From: Deltaproteobacteria bacterium | GTDB lineage: Bacteria; Desulfobacterota; Syntrophia; Syntrophales; UBA2210 | Direction: 5' to 3' | Assembly (NCBI GenBank): GCA_016933965.1 | Contig: JAFGTS010000024.1 | Span: 1-38,741, forward strand | DNA: 38,741 bases | Notes under the pieces: model-generated | Databases searched by the model: none | The model's input: the letters and a program-made list of their open reading frames with translations, nothing else | Told to the model about the DNA's origin: nothing | Program-made: the position numbers and the translations under genes | Shown here: piece by piece, positions 24,797 through 33,038 of the stretch | How the letters are laid out: each line of letters begins with the position of its first letter | Numbering within the stretch: position 1 is the first letter of the stretch

Positions 24797-24939
24797 ATCC
24801 CTTTTTCGTTGGCCCGAAGCGTTTTTGACACATCTAACGGCTTGCTTCAGGCGATCTCAAAACTCGCCTGCGGCTCAGACAGTTGAGATCGCTTATCTTC
24901 CGCTTCGCCAAGATGTATTGCAAAAACGTTTCAATGGCC
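24797..24939. repeat. MITE-like palindromic element, family A copy 2
   Basis: A 10-bp perfect stem, GCGATCTCAA (24851-24860) with TTGAGATCGC (24883-24892), is flanked by weaker matching arms. CGTTTTTG (24820-24827) faces CAAAAACG (24921-24928), and GGCC (24811) faces GGCC (24936). The left end, ATCCCTTTTTC then GCCCGAAGCG, resembles the left end of the element at 10072. It fills most of the 276-base gap between the HAD gene and the DUF4870 gene. No coding capacity is apparent. Confidence 0.6.
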
Positions 24940-25014
24940 GCTTCAACAGAGATGTGAGCATTAGTCAGGCCATCCACGTTTTCAGATCTCACATTAATTA
25001 CACGCTCCCAGTCG

Positions 25015-25368
25015 TTACGTCAGGAACCGTATCGTGAAGGGATAGCGGAAATGTTCGCCCCTGCTCGTCTTGACCGAGGCAATGATGATCAGAACAATGT
25101 CGGTAATGATGACGATGGGCAGCAGGACGAACCCGATGAGAATAACATAGAGAAGCCCCGCGATCAGTGCGTAAATGGTCATGGAGATCTGGAAGTTCAG
25201 TGATTCCCTTCCCTGTTCGTCCACGAAGGGGAATTCATCTCTCTTGACCAGCCAGATGATGAGCGGTGCGATAATGTTTCCCAGGGGAAAAACATAGGCA
25301 CAAAGGGCGGTCAGGTGACAGAGCATGGCCCAGGTTGTGTCGCGCTTGTCCTCGGCTCCAGTGTTCAT
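25015..25368 (-). CDS. DUF4870/Tic20-like small membrane protein
   Basis: A small integral membrane protein of 117 aa. TTWAMLCHLTALCAYVFPLGNIIAPLIIWL gives the first two helices (read in pieces), followed by a charged KRDEFPFVDEQGRESLNFQ loop that is typical of DUF4870. Hydrophobic stretches then run from about residue 70 to 100. Function unknown. GAAAGGG before ATG 25368 favours this start over the ATG 7 codons earlier (25389). It runs away from the cyclase gene upstream (52 bases apart), possibly in the same transcript. Confidence 0.85.
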   Translation of the reverse strand: MNTGAEDKRDTTWAMLCHLTALCAYVFPLGNIIAPLIIWLVKRDEFPFVDEQGRESLNFQISMTIYALIAGLLYVILIGFVLLPIVIITDIVLIIIASVKTSRGEHFRYPFTIRFLT

Positions 25369-25420
25369 GGGTTCATCCCTTTCTTTCATCGGTCATCGGA
25401 AAATCCCCATGACCGGTATG

Positions 25421-26182
25421 CTATTCATCAAGAATCGCCACCACTCGTGCCGGTCCGGCGCTGCCGCCCTTGATCTTGAGAGGGAAACAGGCCACCTTGA
25501 ACCCGAAGGGAGGCAGGGGGGCGAGATTCATGAGCCGTTCAATATGACAATAGGGAACACCTGCCTGGTGGGCCGCCCAGAAAATTCCCGTTTCCTGTTT
25601 TTCAAGGGCCTCGGCTACCTGAAGGTTCAGCGGCCGGTCCCAGCCCCAGGCGTCGATGCCCACGACACGGATACCCTTTTCGTAGAGCCATCGCGTTGCG
25701 TCAGCGGTGACACCGCATCCCTTGAACATGTAATCGGGTTCGAAGTAGAACCGGTCCCTTCCCGTGTACATCAGAACGATATCAAGGGGCTTCAACTCGC
25801 GGCCGATCCGCTCCAATTCCTTTTCGACATCATCGACTGTCACCGGGTTGCCTTCCCCCTTACCGGTCATGTCCAGCTTTACCCCGTCGCTGAAAAACCA
25901 CTCAAGGGGCAGTTCATCGATGGTGGGGGCCTTTTTGCCGTCGATGGTGCTGTTATAGTGCCACGGTGCGTCCACATGGGTTGAGTCATGGGTTCCCAGC
26001 CGCGTGATTATTTCCATGGACCAGCCCTCGCCGTCGCGGAGAAGATGAGACGGCAGACCCAGGAGGTACTCCACCTGTTTCGCCCCCGATGCATGATCCT
26101 GATACTCTATCTGTGTTTTCAGAATATCGAGCGTTCCTTCGGGGCTGTTCTCTATTGTCGTTGAAAGGTCAATGATTCGCAT
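25421..26182 (-). CDS. Cyclase family protein (kynurenine formamidase-like hydrolase)
   Basis: Metal-dependent hydrolase of the cyclase/KynB family, 253 aa. The hallmark metal-binding motif is LGTHDSTHVDAPWHY (H-x-G-T-H-x-D-x-P-x-H pattern) near residues 62-77. Further conserved parts are IVLMYTGRD and AWGWDRPL. Members hydrolyse formamides, lactones or related amides; the substrate here is unknown. A lactone or hydroxy-acid role would suit the window but is only a guess. GGGAGGATACCC precedes ATG 26182. A MITE-like element lies directly upstream. Confidence 0.9.
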   Translation of the reverse strand: MRIIDLSTTIENSPEGTLDILKTQIEYQDHASGAKQVEYLLGLPSHLLRDGEGWSMEIITRLGTHDSTHVDAPWHYNSTIDGKKAPTIDELPLEWFFSDGVKLDMTGKGEGNPVTVDDVEKELERIGRELKPLDIVLMYTGRDRFYFEPDYMFKGCGVTADATRWLYEKGIRVVGIDAWGWDRPLNLQVAEALEKQETGIFWAAHQAGVPYCHIERLMNLAPLPPFGFKVACFPLKIKGGSAGPARVVAILDE

Positions 26183-26198
26183 GGGTATCCTCCCTTAT

Positions 26199-26375
26199 GA
26201 AATATGACGACTTTGTAAAAAGTCCATATGCTGTGTTACGCTTCATCCTACGTCATTGCGACGTACAAAAAAGTACGCCTCATTCCTCAGGATTCGCGCG
26301 CCTTGCCTCTGGAGCTTTTTACAAAGCCGCTCCATCCGCTCAGGTTTTACGACTTTTTACAGGGTCGTGAAATAT
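26199..26375. mobile_element. MITE with terminal inverted repeats and target duplication
   Basis: ACGACTTTGTAAAAAGTC (26207-26224) faces GACTTTTTACAGGGTCGT (26351-26368), matching at 16 of 18 positions. The direct repeat GAAATAT lies immediately outside both ends (26199-26205 and 26369-26375), as expected for a 7-bp target duplication. The 163-bp body has no gene and contains a small GTAC hairpin. A transposase supplied from elsewhere would be needed. Confidence 0.8.
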
Positions 26376-26570
26376 AATGCGTGTATTCTTACCCATGATT
26401 GCAAAATAATCAATACCCGACCGCTTTTTGCCTGCATCTCCCGCCTGCCGCGGCTGGTATGTTCCAAAACGCCCCGGCACAGGTGTTCCTTGATTTTTCC
26501 CACTGCTGCCATTATGATGCCCTCTGAGTCCTGAAGGAAAACTTTTTGAAAGGCACGGTGGTCATTGACC

Positions 26571-27155
26571 ATGGAAGTACCGTCATTCTTCGAATCCGGT
26601 TTTTTTATCTGGGTGGTGATCCCGCTGCTCATATTCTTCGCCCGGATAATCGATGTTTCGATCGGGACGATGCGTATCGTCTATATCGCCCGCGGCTTCA
26701 AGTTCCTGGCACCGATCTTCGGTTTCGTCGAGATACTCGTGTGGCTTCTGGCAATCGGCCAGATCATGAGGAACCTGACGAATCCCCTCTATTACGTGGC
26801 ATACGCGGCCGGCTTCGCGACGGGGAATCTCTTGGGCATGTATATCGAGGAGTGGCTCGCCGTGGGCCGGGTAATCATCAGGATCATTACCCAGAGAGAT
26901 TCCTCGAAACTCGTTCAATTCCTTCGGTCATCAGGATACGGTGTCACTACCGTCGATGCCGAGGGTGCAACGGGCAGTGTGAAATTGATTTTCACCGTTG
27001 TCGACCGGGAGAGTGTGGAGTCCATCATTCCCGTGATACATAAATATAATCCGAGAGCATTCTATTCGGTCGAAGATGTCAGACTTGCCCGCGAAGGAAT
27101 ATTCCCGCCGTCGAGACGCCTCACCGACCTCCTGAGGCTTCGAAAAAAAGAATAG
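26571..27155 (+). CDS. UPF0316-type membrane protein (DUF5698 + DUF2179)
   Basis: Membrane protein of 194 aa. Three hydrophobic segments cover about residues 8-100, including ARIIDVSIGTMRIVYIARG, the DUF5698 signature region. The C-terminal cytoplasmic DUF2179-like domain starts VGRVIIRIITQRDSSKLV and contains GYGVTTVDAEGATG. The function of the family is not established; related DUF2179 domains occur in YitT-like membrane proteins. ATG 26571 is chosen; a TTG 26565 is also in frame. No strong ribosome site is seen. Single gene between the MITE and a noncoding gap. Confidence 0.88.
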   Translation: MEVPSFFESGFFIWVVIPLLIFFARIIDVSIGTMRIVYIARGFKFLAPIFGFVEILVWLLAIGQIMRNLTNPLYYVAYAAGFATGNLLGMYIEEWLAVGRVIIRIITQRDSSKLVQFLRSSGYGVTTVDAEGATGSVKLIFTVVDRESVESIIPVIHKYNPRAFYSVEDVRLAREGIFPPSRRLTDLLRLRKKE

Positions 27156-27544
27156 ACAATCGAGCCTGGTGCCGCACGGCGTAATGTTAAAAATCAATCC
27201 ATTCCCACCATCGTTTATTGTATTGTGAGATCTATCATAATATCTTCAATAATTACGGTAGAATCCTCATGATGAATTAGCAACCGCATGTTCACCTGCA
27301 TTACGCGGGGAGTGAACTCACCGAGCTCATCCCGGGTCACGCGGGGCGGTGGAAGCGGCCGTTCTTGGAGTGGGGGAAAAATACCTCAGGCAGAGCGACG
27401 GGATCTTCGGTTTCGTCAAGAAAACATTGAACGGGGACCAGTCAGCGAACCCGAGGGCGGCGGTCACCGCTCGCACAAACGGCACGGGAAGCCATAAAAT
27501 CGCTCTGGGCCAACCTGAAGACCTGAATGAACGGTTCTCAGTTC
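27156..27544. other. Intergenic region with no recognised gene
   Basis: The first 130 bases are AT-rich. From about 27290 the base composition becomes GC-rich and coding-like, with short open frames in more than one plus frame (for example 27349 into the next gene's end). None has a ribosome site, and I recognise none of the translations. It may be a decayed gene remnant. The first GC-rich part reads, in one frame, HYAGSELTELIPGHAGRW before a stop. Confidence 0.3.
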
Positions 27545-28522
27545 TCAGGCCGATGCGGAGATTCTCCGCAGACGGGAGATTGTTACTTCGGCTTCCTCGA
27601 CGATATCGCGGATAATGACCCCGATACTCTTGATATCCTGTATCAGGCCGATGCCTTCACCGGCCGAGGCGATACCGTACTCCACGTTCCCCTTCTCATA
27701 CACCGTTTTTCCGAAGTTGCCCTCCAGGGCGCTCATCAATTCCTCGAGGGTGCCGCCTCGTGATTCGATTTCCTGGATCTTCGCCGTTGTGGCGTTCCGG
27801 ATCATCCGTGCCGAGTTGCCGACGGATTTCATCAGCACTGCCGTATCGGTTTCGCTGATCTCGAGAAACCGCTTTTTCCAGTTCTCATGAAGGGGGGCTT
27901 CCGTGGATGCCAGAAAGCGGGTGCCCATGAGAACCGCCTCTGCGCCCAGGGCCAGCGCTGCCACGAGCCCCCTGCCGTCGACGATGCCACCGCCGGCGAT
28001 GACCGGGATGGAGAGTTCACGTGCCGTCCTGTTGATGAGAACCATGGATGTTGTGTCCGACATGCCGGTGAAACCGCCGCATTCATATCCGACGACGATG
28101 ACCGCATCAACGCCGATGCTCTCGGCTTTTTTTGCGAACCGTGCCTGGGGAACTTTATGGATCAGAGGAATACCGGCTTCCCTGATGCGCGGTGCGATCT
28201 CGACGGGGAGCCGGCCGGCCGTTTCAAAGGCGGCGACCTTCTCTTCTATTGCCGTCTCCAGAAGATCGAAGAGCGCCTCTCCGGGGTTGATAGTGGAAAG
28301 CATCGAGATGTTCACCCCGATGGGTCCATCCGTCAGGGCTCTCGCTTTCCGTATTTCCGACTTCATCGTCTCCGCGTCGGCGAAGGTCGCCGCGGGCAGG
28401 AACCCGATACCGCCGGCCTCGGCCACGGCTGCCACCATTTCGGCGTTCGATACCCAGTGCATCGCTCCCATGAGGATCGGATGCCGGATCCCCAGCAGTT
28501 CTGTCACTCTTGTTTTGATCAT
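27545..28522 (-). CDS. Nitronate monooxygenase / enoyl-reductase-like FMN enzyme
   Basis: TIM-barrel FMN protein of the 2-nitropropane dioxygenase family, 325 aa. The start MIKTRVTELLGIRHPILMGAM is typical. VAEAGGIGFLPA, IPVIAGGGIVDGRGL and AEAVLMGTRFLAS are the phosphate/FMN-binding loops. The same fold covers nitronate monooxygenases and FabK-type enoyl-ACP reductases. In an anaerobe a reductase-type role is more plausible than oxygenation (inference). GGGAGAG before ATG 28522 fixes the start; the frame runs on for 63 unrelated codons upstream, which I reject as leader. A palindrome-covered promoter lies about 200 bases upstream. Confidence 0.9.
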   Translation of the reverse strand: MIKTRVTELLGIRHPILMGAMHWVSNAEMVAAVAEAGGIGFLPAATFADAETMKSEIRKARALTDGPIGVNISMLSTINPGEALFDLLETAIEEKVAAFETAGRLPVEIAPRIREAGIPLIHKVPQARFAKKAESIGVDAVIVVGYECGGFTGMSDTTSMVLINRTARELSIPVIAGGGIVDGRGLVAALALGAEAVLMGTRFLASTEAPLHENWKKRFLEISETDTAVLMKSVGNSARMIRNATTAKIQEIESRGGTLEELMSALEGNFGKTVYEKGNVEYGIASAGEGIGLIQDIKSIGVIIRDIVEEAEVTISRLRRISASA

Positions 28523-28715
28523 GTTCTCTCCCGCGGTACCCGTGATATCGGCACATTCGATCCAGGTGCCTCTCCGGTCAGGGCATGAATCGGAGTGTGA
28601 TCGCCCGCGGACCGGTGTGATTTTGATCAGGGGCCCTGTTTTTCGTTGTGGCTGATTCAACTGAAGGGCATGACGGTAATCACCGCGCTCAACCGCCAGC
28701 GGTCTCCACACTATG

Positions 28716-28763
28716 ATTCCATCAAATGATGGAATATGTAAATAAAATCAACCGGAATGTCAA
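28716..28763 (-). promoter_or_regulatory. Minus-strand promoter overlapped by a 20-bp operator palindrome
   Basis: On the minus strand TTGACA (28763-28758), a 17-base spacer and TACATA (28740-28735) form a promoter pointing to the nitronate monooxygenase-like gene. The perfect palindrome ATTCCATCA-AA-TGATGGAAT (28716-28735) covers the end of the -10 and the expected start site, which suggests repression by a dimeric regulator. The leader to the gene would be about 200 bases. Confidence 0.55.
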
Positions 28764-28830
28764 GCAAAAGTTGACGGTTTTGTGAGAAAGACCATATGGG
28801 GTGCCTGAAGATGCAACCGGTTCTTTCTCC

Positions 28831-28862
28831 TTGACAATCTTCTAGAAAACGATATTGTTTTC
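28831..28862 (+). promoter_or_regulatory. Promoter with overlapping inverted repeat, upstream of 28997
   Basis: TTGACA (28831-28836), a 16-base spacer and TATTGT (28853-28858) point to the flavoprotein gene at 28997. The inverted repeat GAAAAC-GATATT-GTTTTC (28845-28862) overlaps the -10 box and could be an operator. The leader would be about 130 bases, in which I see no other feature. Confidence 0.45.
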
Positions 28863-28996
28863 AACAGGTTTCAACTTTTCGTCGCGGCCGGTGAAAATCC
28901 CGGGCGCAGGGATCGAGCTGGGAAATGCCCGTGGCGGAGGATCGGCCGGCCGTCTCATGTAATTGATGCAGTAGAATATGTCGGGGGAATGTCGAA

Positions 28997-30385
28997 GTGG
29001 CCGGGAAAGTCGTTGTCATCGGTTCCGGGATCGGGGGGAGCGGTGCGGGAGCCCTCCTCGCGAGCGCGGGGTATGACGTGACGCTTTTTGAGTCTCAACC
29101 CTTTTCAGGTGGAAGGTGCGCCTCCCTTGAAAAAGGCGGGTTCCGCTATGATATCGGGGTCCATATGTTCAGCCGGGCCGACCGGGGGCCAATCGGTGAG
29201 ATCAACAGGTGCCTCGGTGGTGACCTGACATGGATACACCGGAACCCTCCCTGCAGGGTCATGGGCAGGGTTGAATTTGATTTTCCTCTTGACATCAGAC
29301 CACTGGGAACACAGATCAACATCGCCAGGAGCCTGGGGGTGAAACCGAAACATTACCTGGGGGCCTTCCGCCTGTTCCGCTCGCTGTTGAGGGGCACCGG
29401 GGTGCAGCGTAACGATGAGATCATGCTTCGTGATTACATACATCGATACACCGATGATGACGTTATTCATCTTTTCATGAACTGCATTTCCCAGCTCTAT
29501 TTCGCCCTTTCCTACAATGAATCGAGCGCCGGCGAGTTCATCTGGAGCTTTTCCCGCATGTTCAATGATGCCGCTTTCGGATATCCCACCGGCGCCGGAG
29601 GTGAAATAACCGATTCCTTTCTGCGCTCCGGCGGGCGATGGGGAATGAAAGTCCGCTTTGAAGAGCAGGTCCGCCGGATCATCGTGAAACGGGGTCTTGT
29701 CTGGGCTGTGGAAACCGACAGGGGGACCTGCCGTGCTGATATCGTCGTTTCCAACGCGGGATTGCTGAACACGATCAGACTGGCCGGTGAGGAGCATTTC
29801 CCCGATGATTATGTGGCGAAAGCGGAAGGATACGTGGATTCGAACGCCTATGTAACGATCAAGTACGCGCTGGAACGGCCCGTTATTTCTTACCCCGTAG
29901 TATTTTACATGCCCTCCGGTGATCCCCGGGGGGTCTTCGATTACATTCGCCAGGGCCGTGTTCCGGAAGACCCCTATATTTTCATGCCCGTCCCGTCCAA
30001 TCATGATCCACGGCTGGCGCCGCCGGGAATGCAGCTTGTCATCGCCGGAACGGCGGTTCCCTCTGATGCTTCCGATGAACTCTGCCGGGCGGTGCAGGAC
30101 AGTATCCATCGCAAGGTGTGTGAACTGTTCCCCGATCTGGAAGGGGCCATTATCTGGCAGCTTCGTTCAACGGGAAGAGATGTCGCCGAACTGACAGGGC
30201 ACCGGCGGGGTGAATGCATCGGCCTCGGACAGACACCCTCACAGGTGGGTGAATTACGGCCGAGCATGAAGACCCCTGTTCAGGGGCTCTGGCTTGTCGG
30301 AGCCGATGCCGGCGCCCGGGGCATCGGTACGGAGATCGCCGCGGGGAGCGCTCTGAGCCTGTCTGCCGTGCTCAATCCCCGGTGA
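28997..30385 (+). CDS. Phytoene desaturase/CrtI-like FAD-dependent oxidoreductase
   Basis: Flavoprotein of 462 aa with VVVIGSGIGGSGAGALLASAG (Rossmann motif, residues 5-25), FESQPFSGGRCASLEKGG and FRYDIGVHMF. The C-terminal FAD segment is GLWLVGADAGARGIGTEIAAGSA. It is distantly like the protein at 8417-9988; the two are not recent duplicates. The GTG start at 28997 follows GGGGGAA. No isoprenoid genes are present, so the substrate is open: a desaturase, isomerase or saturase of a lipid-like compound. It is convergent with the dehydratase operon, whose last gene ends only 17 bases away. Confidence 0.87.
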   Translation: MAGKVVVIGSGIGGSGAGALLASAGYDVTLFESQPFSGGRCASLEKGGFRYDIGVHMFSRADRGPIGEINRCLGGDLTWIHRNPPCRVMGRVEFDFPLDIRPLGTQINIARSLGVKPKHYLGAFRLFRSLLRGTGVQRNDEIMLRDYIHRYTDDDVIHLFMNCISQLYFALSYNESSAGEFIWSFSRMFNDAAFGYPTGAGGEITDSFLRSGGRWGMKVRFEEQVRRIIVKRGLVWAVETDRGTCRADIVVSNAGLLNTIRLAGEEHFPDDYVAKAEGYVDSNAYVTIKYALERPVISYPVVFYMPSGDPRGVFDYIRQGRVPEDPYIFMPVPSNHDPRLAPPGMQLVIAGTAVPSDASDELCRAVQDSIHRKVCELFPDLEGAIIWQLRSTGRDVAELTGHRRGECIGLGQTPSQVGELRPSMKTPVQGLWLVGADAGARGIGTEIAAGSALSLSAVLNPR

Positions 30386-30389
30386 AGTT

Positions 30390-30418
30390 CCGCCTGTTGT
30401 TCCTATTTATCCAGGCGG
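30390..30418. terminator. Possible hairpin at a convergent gene end
   Basis: CCGCCTG (30390-30396) pairs with CAGGCGG (30412-30418) around a 15-base loop that contains the stop codon of the minus-strand SCP2-like gene. There is no T-run on either side, so termination activity is uncertain. Confidence 0.3.
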
Positions 30419-30846
30419 TACGCATCATAACCGTGATCGATGAGATACCGATCGTAGATGGGAAAAACCCTTTTCGCCGCCGGAAGTACTTTGAGCATGC
30501 GATGAACGGGACCCTTCAGGACGACCCGTTTTTTTATGAGCGCATTGGGGAGGTTCAATCCACCGAGCCAGAAGCGGTGCCCGTCCTCGGCGCTCACATA
30601 GAAAACAGCGGTGGGTTGTTTCGGATTTTCGTCGTTGAAACTGATCTGTATCGGTTCTTCCTCACAGTCTATGATGATTCGAAGGTCAGGGTCCTTCAGC
30701 TCGAAATGAACGACCAGGCGGGTGTCGTTCAATTCCTTTCCCGGTTTTTCCACGACGGGATCTCTCTCTTCCATGCGTCGTGTAAAATCGACAAAAAACC
30801 CTCCCAGGACTTCCTTTAATTCCTCAGTCGATTCGAATTTTTTCAT
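30403..30846 (-). CDS. SCP2 sterol-binding-domain-like protein
   Basis: Protein of 147 aa resembling the bacterial SCP-2 lipid-binding domain. It has an amphipathic N-terminus, LNDTRLVVHFELKDPDL and FYVSAEDGHRFWLGGLNLPNALIKKRVVLKGP, like the strand-rich core with a hydrophobic cavity. SCP2 domains bind lipids or fatty acyl-CoA. Its ATG overlaps the stop of the activator gene by 4 bases (ATGA), so it is translationally coupled to the dehydratase system. A role in presenting a hydrophobic acyl-CoA is inferred. Family assignment is by overall pattern and less certain than for its neighbours. Confidence 0.7.
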   Translation of the reverse strand: MKKFESTEELKEVLGGFFVDFTRRMEERDPVVEKPGKELNDTRLVVHFELKDPDLRIIIDCEEEPIQISFNDENPKQPTAVFYVSAEDGHRFWLGGLNLPNALIKKRVVLKGPVHRMLKVLPAAKRVFPIYDRYLIDHGYDAYRLDK

Positions 30847-31694
30847 GGTTCCCGCTCCCTCGATTCAGTCGTTTCTTCCCTCCCCGCATTTTCCTCCTTC
30901 AGGAGTCTCCGGTGAGCCAGGACGGCGGCGCCCAGGGCCCCGATCAGCTGGGGATCGATAGTGCCGTCAAGAGAGGTGATCGCACTGCCCAGCTTCTGTC
31001 CCAGGGCGGCAACGACGCCTCTGTTTTTTGCGACGCCGCCCGTAACGACGACCTTCTCACGAAGTCCGACACGATTGACGAGAACGGCCACGCGATTCGT
31101 GAGCGATATGTGCAGGCCTTTGATGATGTCTGGGATGTTGGCGCCTTCGTTGATCAGATTGATAACCTCCGATTCCGCGAAAACGCTGCATACGTTCGAA
31201 ATGGCGACGGGACTGGTGGATCGTCCGTCAAGGGCGCCCAGGTCTTCCACGCCGACCTCCAGTATGCGGGCCATCATTTCGAGAAAACGTCCCGTTCCGG
31301 CGGCGCACTTGTCGTTCATCGCGAAATTCTTGAGCCGGCCCCGTTCGTCGATGGCGATCGCCTTGCAGTCCTGCCCGCCGATATCGATGACGGTCCGAAC
31401 ATCGGGAACGAGAAAATGAGCGCCGGCGGCGTGGCAGGATATCTCGGATGCATTGTCGTGGGCGAAAAGGACCTTCGCCCGTCCGTAACCGGTGCCGATG
31501 ATCGACGCCACTTCCGTCGGAGAAACTCCCGCCATTTCGCAGGACTCATGAAATACCCGCTCCGCCGTTTTTACCGGATTGACCGTGCTTGGACCGATAA
31601 CTGAGGAAAGAATGTTCCCGTTCTTCATGATGAGCGATTTTGAAGCCGTGGACCCGATATCGACGCCGGCGGTGATTTTCCCGGATGAGCTCAT
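30843..31694 (-). CDS. 2-hydroxyacyl-CoA dehydratase activator (HgdC/FldI-type ATPase)
   Basis: ASKHA-fold ATPase of 283 aa that would transfer one electron to the dehydratase at the cost of ATP. GVDIGSTASKSLIM (about residues 8-21) is the phosphate-1 loop. GTGYGRAKV and VIDIGGQDCKAI follow. The two cluster-ligand cysteines are in NDKCAAGTGRF and SNVCSVFAESEVI; each monomer gives two ligands to one bridging 4Fe-4S cluster. VVTGGVAKN is the adenosine loop. GGGGGAGAG before ATG 31694 sets the start; the frame extends 18 codons upstream. It lies 13 bases after the dehydratase subunit gene. Only one activator is present, unlike the paired subunits of class I benzoyl-CoA reductase. Confidence 0.93.
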   Translation of the reverse strand: MSSSGKITAGVDIGSTASKSLIMKNGNILSSVIGPSTVNPVKTAERVFHESCEMAGVSPTEVASIIGTGYGRAKVLFAHDNASEISCHAAGAHFLVPDVRTVIDIGGQDCKAIAIDERGRLKNFAMNDKCAAGTGRFLEMMARILEVGVEDLGALDGRSTSPVAISNVCSVFAESEVINLINEGANIPDIIKGLHISLTNRVAVLVNRVGLREKVVVTGGVAKNRGVVAALGQKLGSAITSLDGTIDPQLIGALGAAVLAHRRLLKEENAGREETTESREREP

Positions 31695-31707
31695 TCTCTC
31701 CCCCCAT

Positions 31708-33021
31708 TCATGCCTGATCTCTGCCCGGTATGACGATATCCTCAACAAAATTCTTGATCAGGACCTCCACATCATCCCGGGGAGTGACACGCGGGTCCAG
31801 CATGTCGAATTCAAAGATGAGCAGGGGAAGCCCCATGCGTTCCGATTCCTCCCTCACGAGGCCCGATGCCCCCCAACTGTGAGTGCACCCCAGGTGCCCC
31901 GGTATGATGCCGAAGTCGGCGCCATAGAGTTTACACAGGGTCCGGTAATCGGAAAGATAATCTTCTATGCTGCCGAGGAGTTGCCGCGTCATGGGGAAAT
32001 TACGCAGGGCGTTGTATGCGATACCCTCCAGGGTTCGCTCTCTGGATGACAGGTCGATCAGGTTGCCGGCGTTGAAGAAACCGAACATGTCCATGGGAAT
32101 GGTGACCTTGCACTCCATTTCGAGCCAGTTGTAGAAATTCAGGTCGGTCCAGAAGGGGGTACCGTACCATATTGCCCGGACTTCCTCCCCGTCAACGGCC
32201 CGGTTTCCGCGCTCGATGAATTCCTTCTGTTCCTGGAGGGTCTCCAGGGCATACTCGACGCCGCTTTCGTGGCCGGAGAACACCGTTACCACAGCTGCCA
32301 TGATGGACAGGGTCTCGCAGGGCTGGGCCGCCGGCCGTATCTGCCGAAGGTCCGCCCATTCGGCCACCGACTCCATCATTTCGTTGTACAACCGGCAGGC
32401 GTGACCGAGACGCTCATAATCGTATGTTATATGCAGGGTGTCCTCGAGGAACTGTATGACGCTTATGAACTGCCGCGCCACGTATTCGATCTGTTCGCGG
32501 CCCGCCGTCGAGGGCATGTCGAGAACAATGGTTGGTTTTTTTGTTTCGGCCACCATGTTGTTCACCAGGCATGTCTGGGAATCACAGGGCGTGGTCAGGT
32601 AAAATCCCGCGTCGGGCTGGGGGATTACCCTTTCTATGTAGCTGCCGTGGGCGATGCGGTCCACGGAACATATCTCCGGTGCCATTCCGGCGGCCTCGGC
32701 CGCATCGGCAAGCCGGGCGTTCCACACACCGGGTTCGCCCACCAGCGACTGGATCACCGGCAGCGCCTCGAGCTGGTACCAGAAGACCTCGTCCGTATTG
32801 AAGCCCCGCATGAGGGTGCCGGGAACGGCGAAGTTGCCGTAGATGATCTTCTTTCCCTCGTCCATGGCCCGAAAGACCTCATCGATATAGCGGCGGTATA
32901 TTTTCAGAACGGCACCATGGGTGCGGTCTTCTGATTCCTCCGAAAAGATATCCTGAAGGATATCTATGGATTCGTATACCTCTTCCCATATTTTCCATCG
33001 CTCTTTTCCGAGAATGGCCAT
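31708..33021 (-). CDS. 2-hydroxyacyl-CoA dehydratase-family subunit (HgdA/BcrB-like)
   Basis: Protein of 437 aa of the 2-hydroxyglutaryl-CoA dehydratase D-component family. Recognisable parts are IIYGNFAVPGTLMRGFNTDEVFWYQ (read in pieces), TTPCDSQTCLVNNM, IPMDMFGFFNAGNL and GIIPGHLGCTHSWG. Cysteines in PEICSVD, TPCDSQ and LGCTHS are candidate 4Fe-4S ligands. It would pair with the product of 33039-34178. GAGGGAA precedes ATG 33021. Compared with characterised subunits the exact substrate cannot be told; 2-hydroxyacyl-CoA dehydration or a related reductive reaction are the options. Confidence 0.88.
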   Translation of the reverse strand: MAILGKERWKIWEEVYESIDILQDIFSEESEDRTHGAVLKIYRRYIDEVFRAMDEGKKIIYGNFAVPGTLMRGFNTDEVFWYQLEALPVIQSLVGEPGVWNARLADAAEAAGMAPEICSVDRIAHGSYIERVIPQPDAGFYLTTPCDSQTCLVNNMVAETKKPTIVLDMPSTAGREQIEYVARQFISVIQFLEDTLHITYDYERLGHACRLYNEMMESVAEWADLRQIRPAAQPCETLSIMAAVVTVFSGHESGVEYALETLQEQKEFIERGNRAVDGEEVRAIWYGTPFWTDLNFYNWLEMECKVTIPMDMFGFFNAGNLIDLSSRERTLEGIAYNALRNFPMTRQLLGSIEDYLSDYRTLCKLYGADFGIIPGHLGCTHSWGASGLVREESERMGLPLLIFEFDMLDPRVTPRDDVEVLIKNFVEDIVIPGRDQA

Positions 33022-33038
33022 ATCCGGATTCCCTCTTG

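Noticed and set aside
27887-28655. Overlapping plus-strand open frames of 230-250 codons across the nitronate monooxygenase-like gene
   Set aside because: The minus strand carries clear FMN-binding motifs with a good start. The plus frames are compositional shadows.
28523-28711. N-terminal extension of the nitronate monooxygenase-like protein
   Set aside because: The extra 63 codons have no family similarity, and a strong GGGAGAG site precedes the ATG at 28522, where the normal protein begins.
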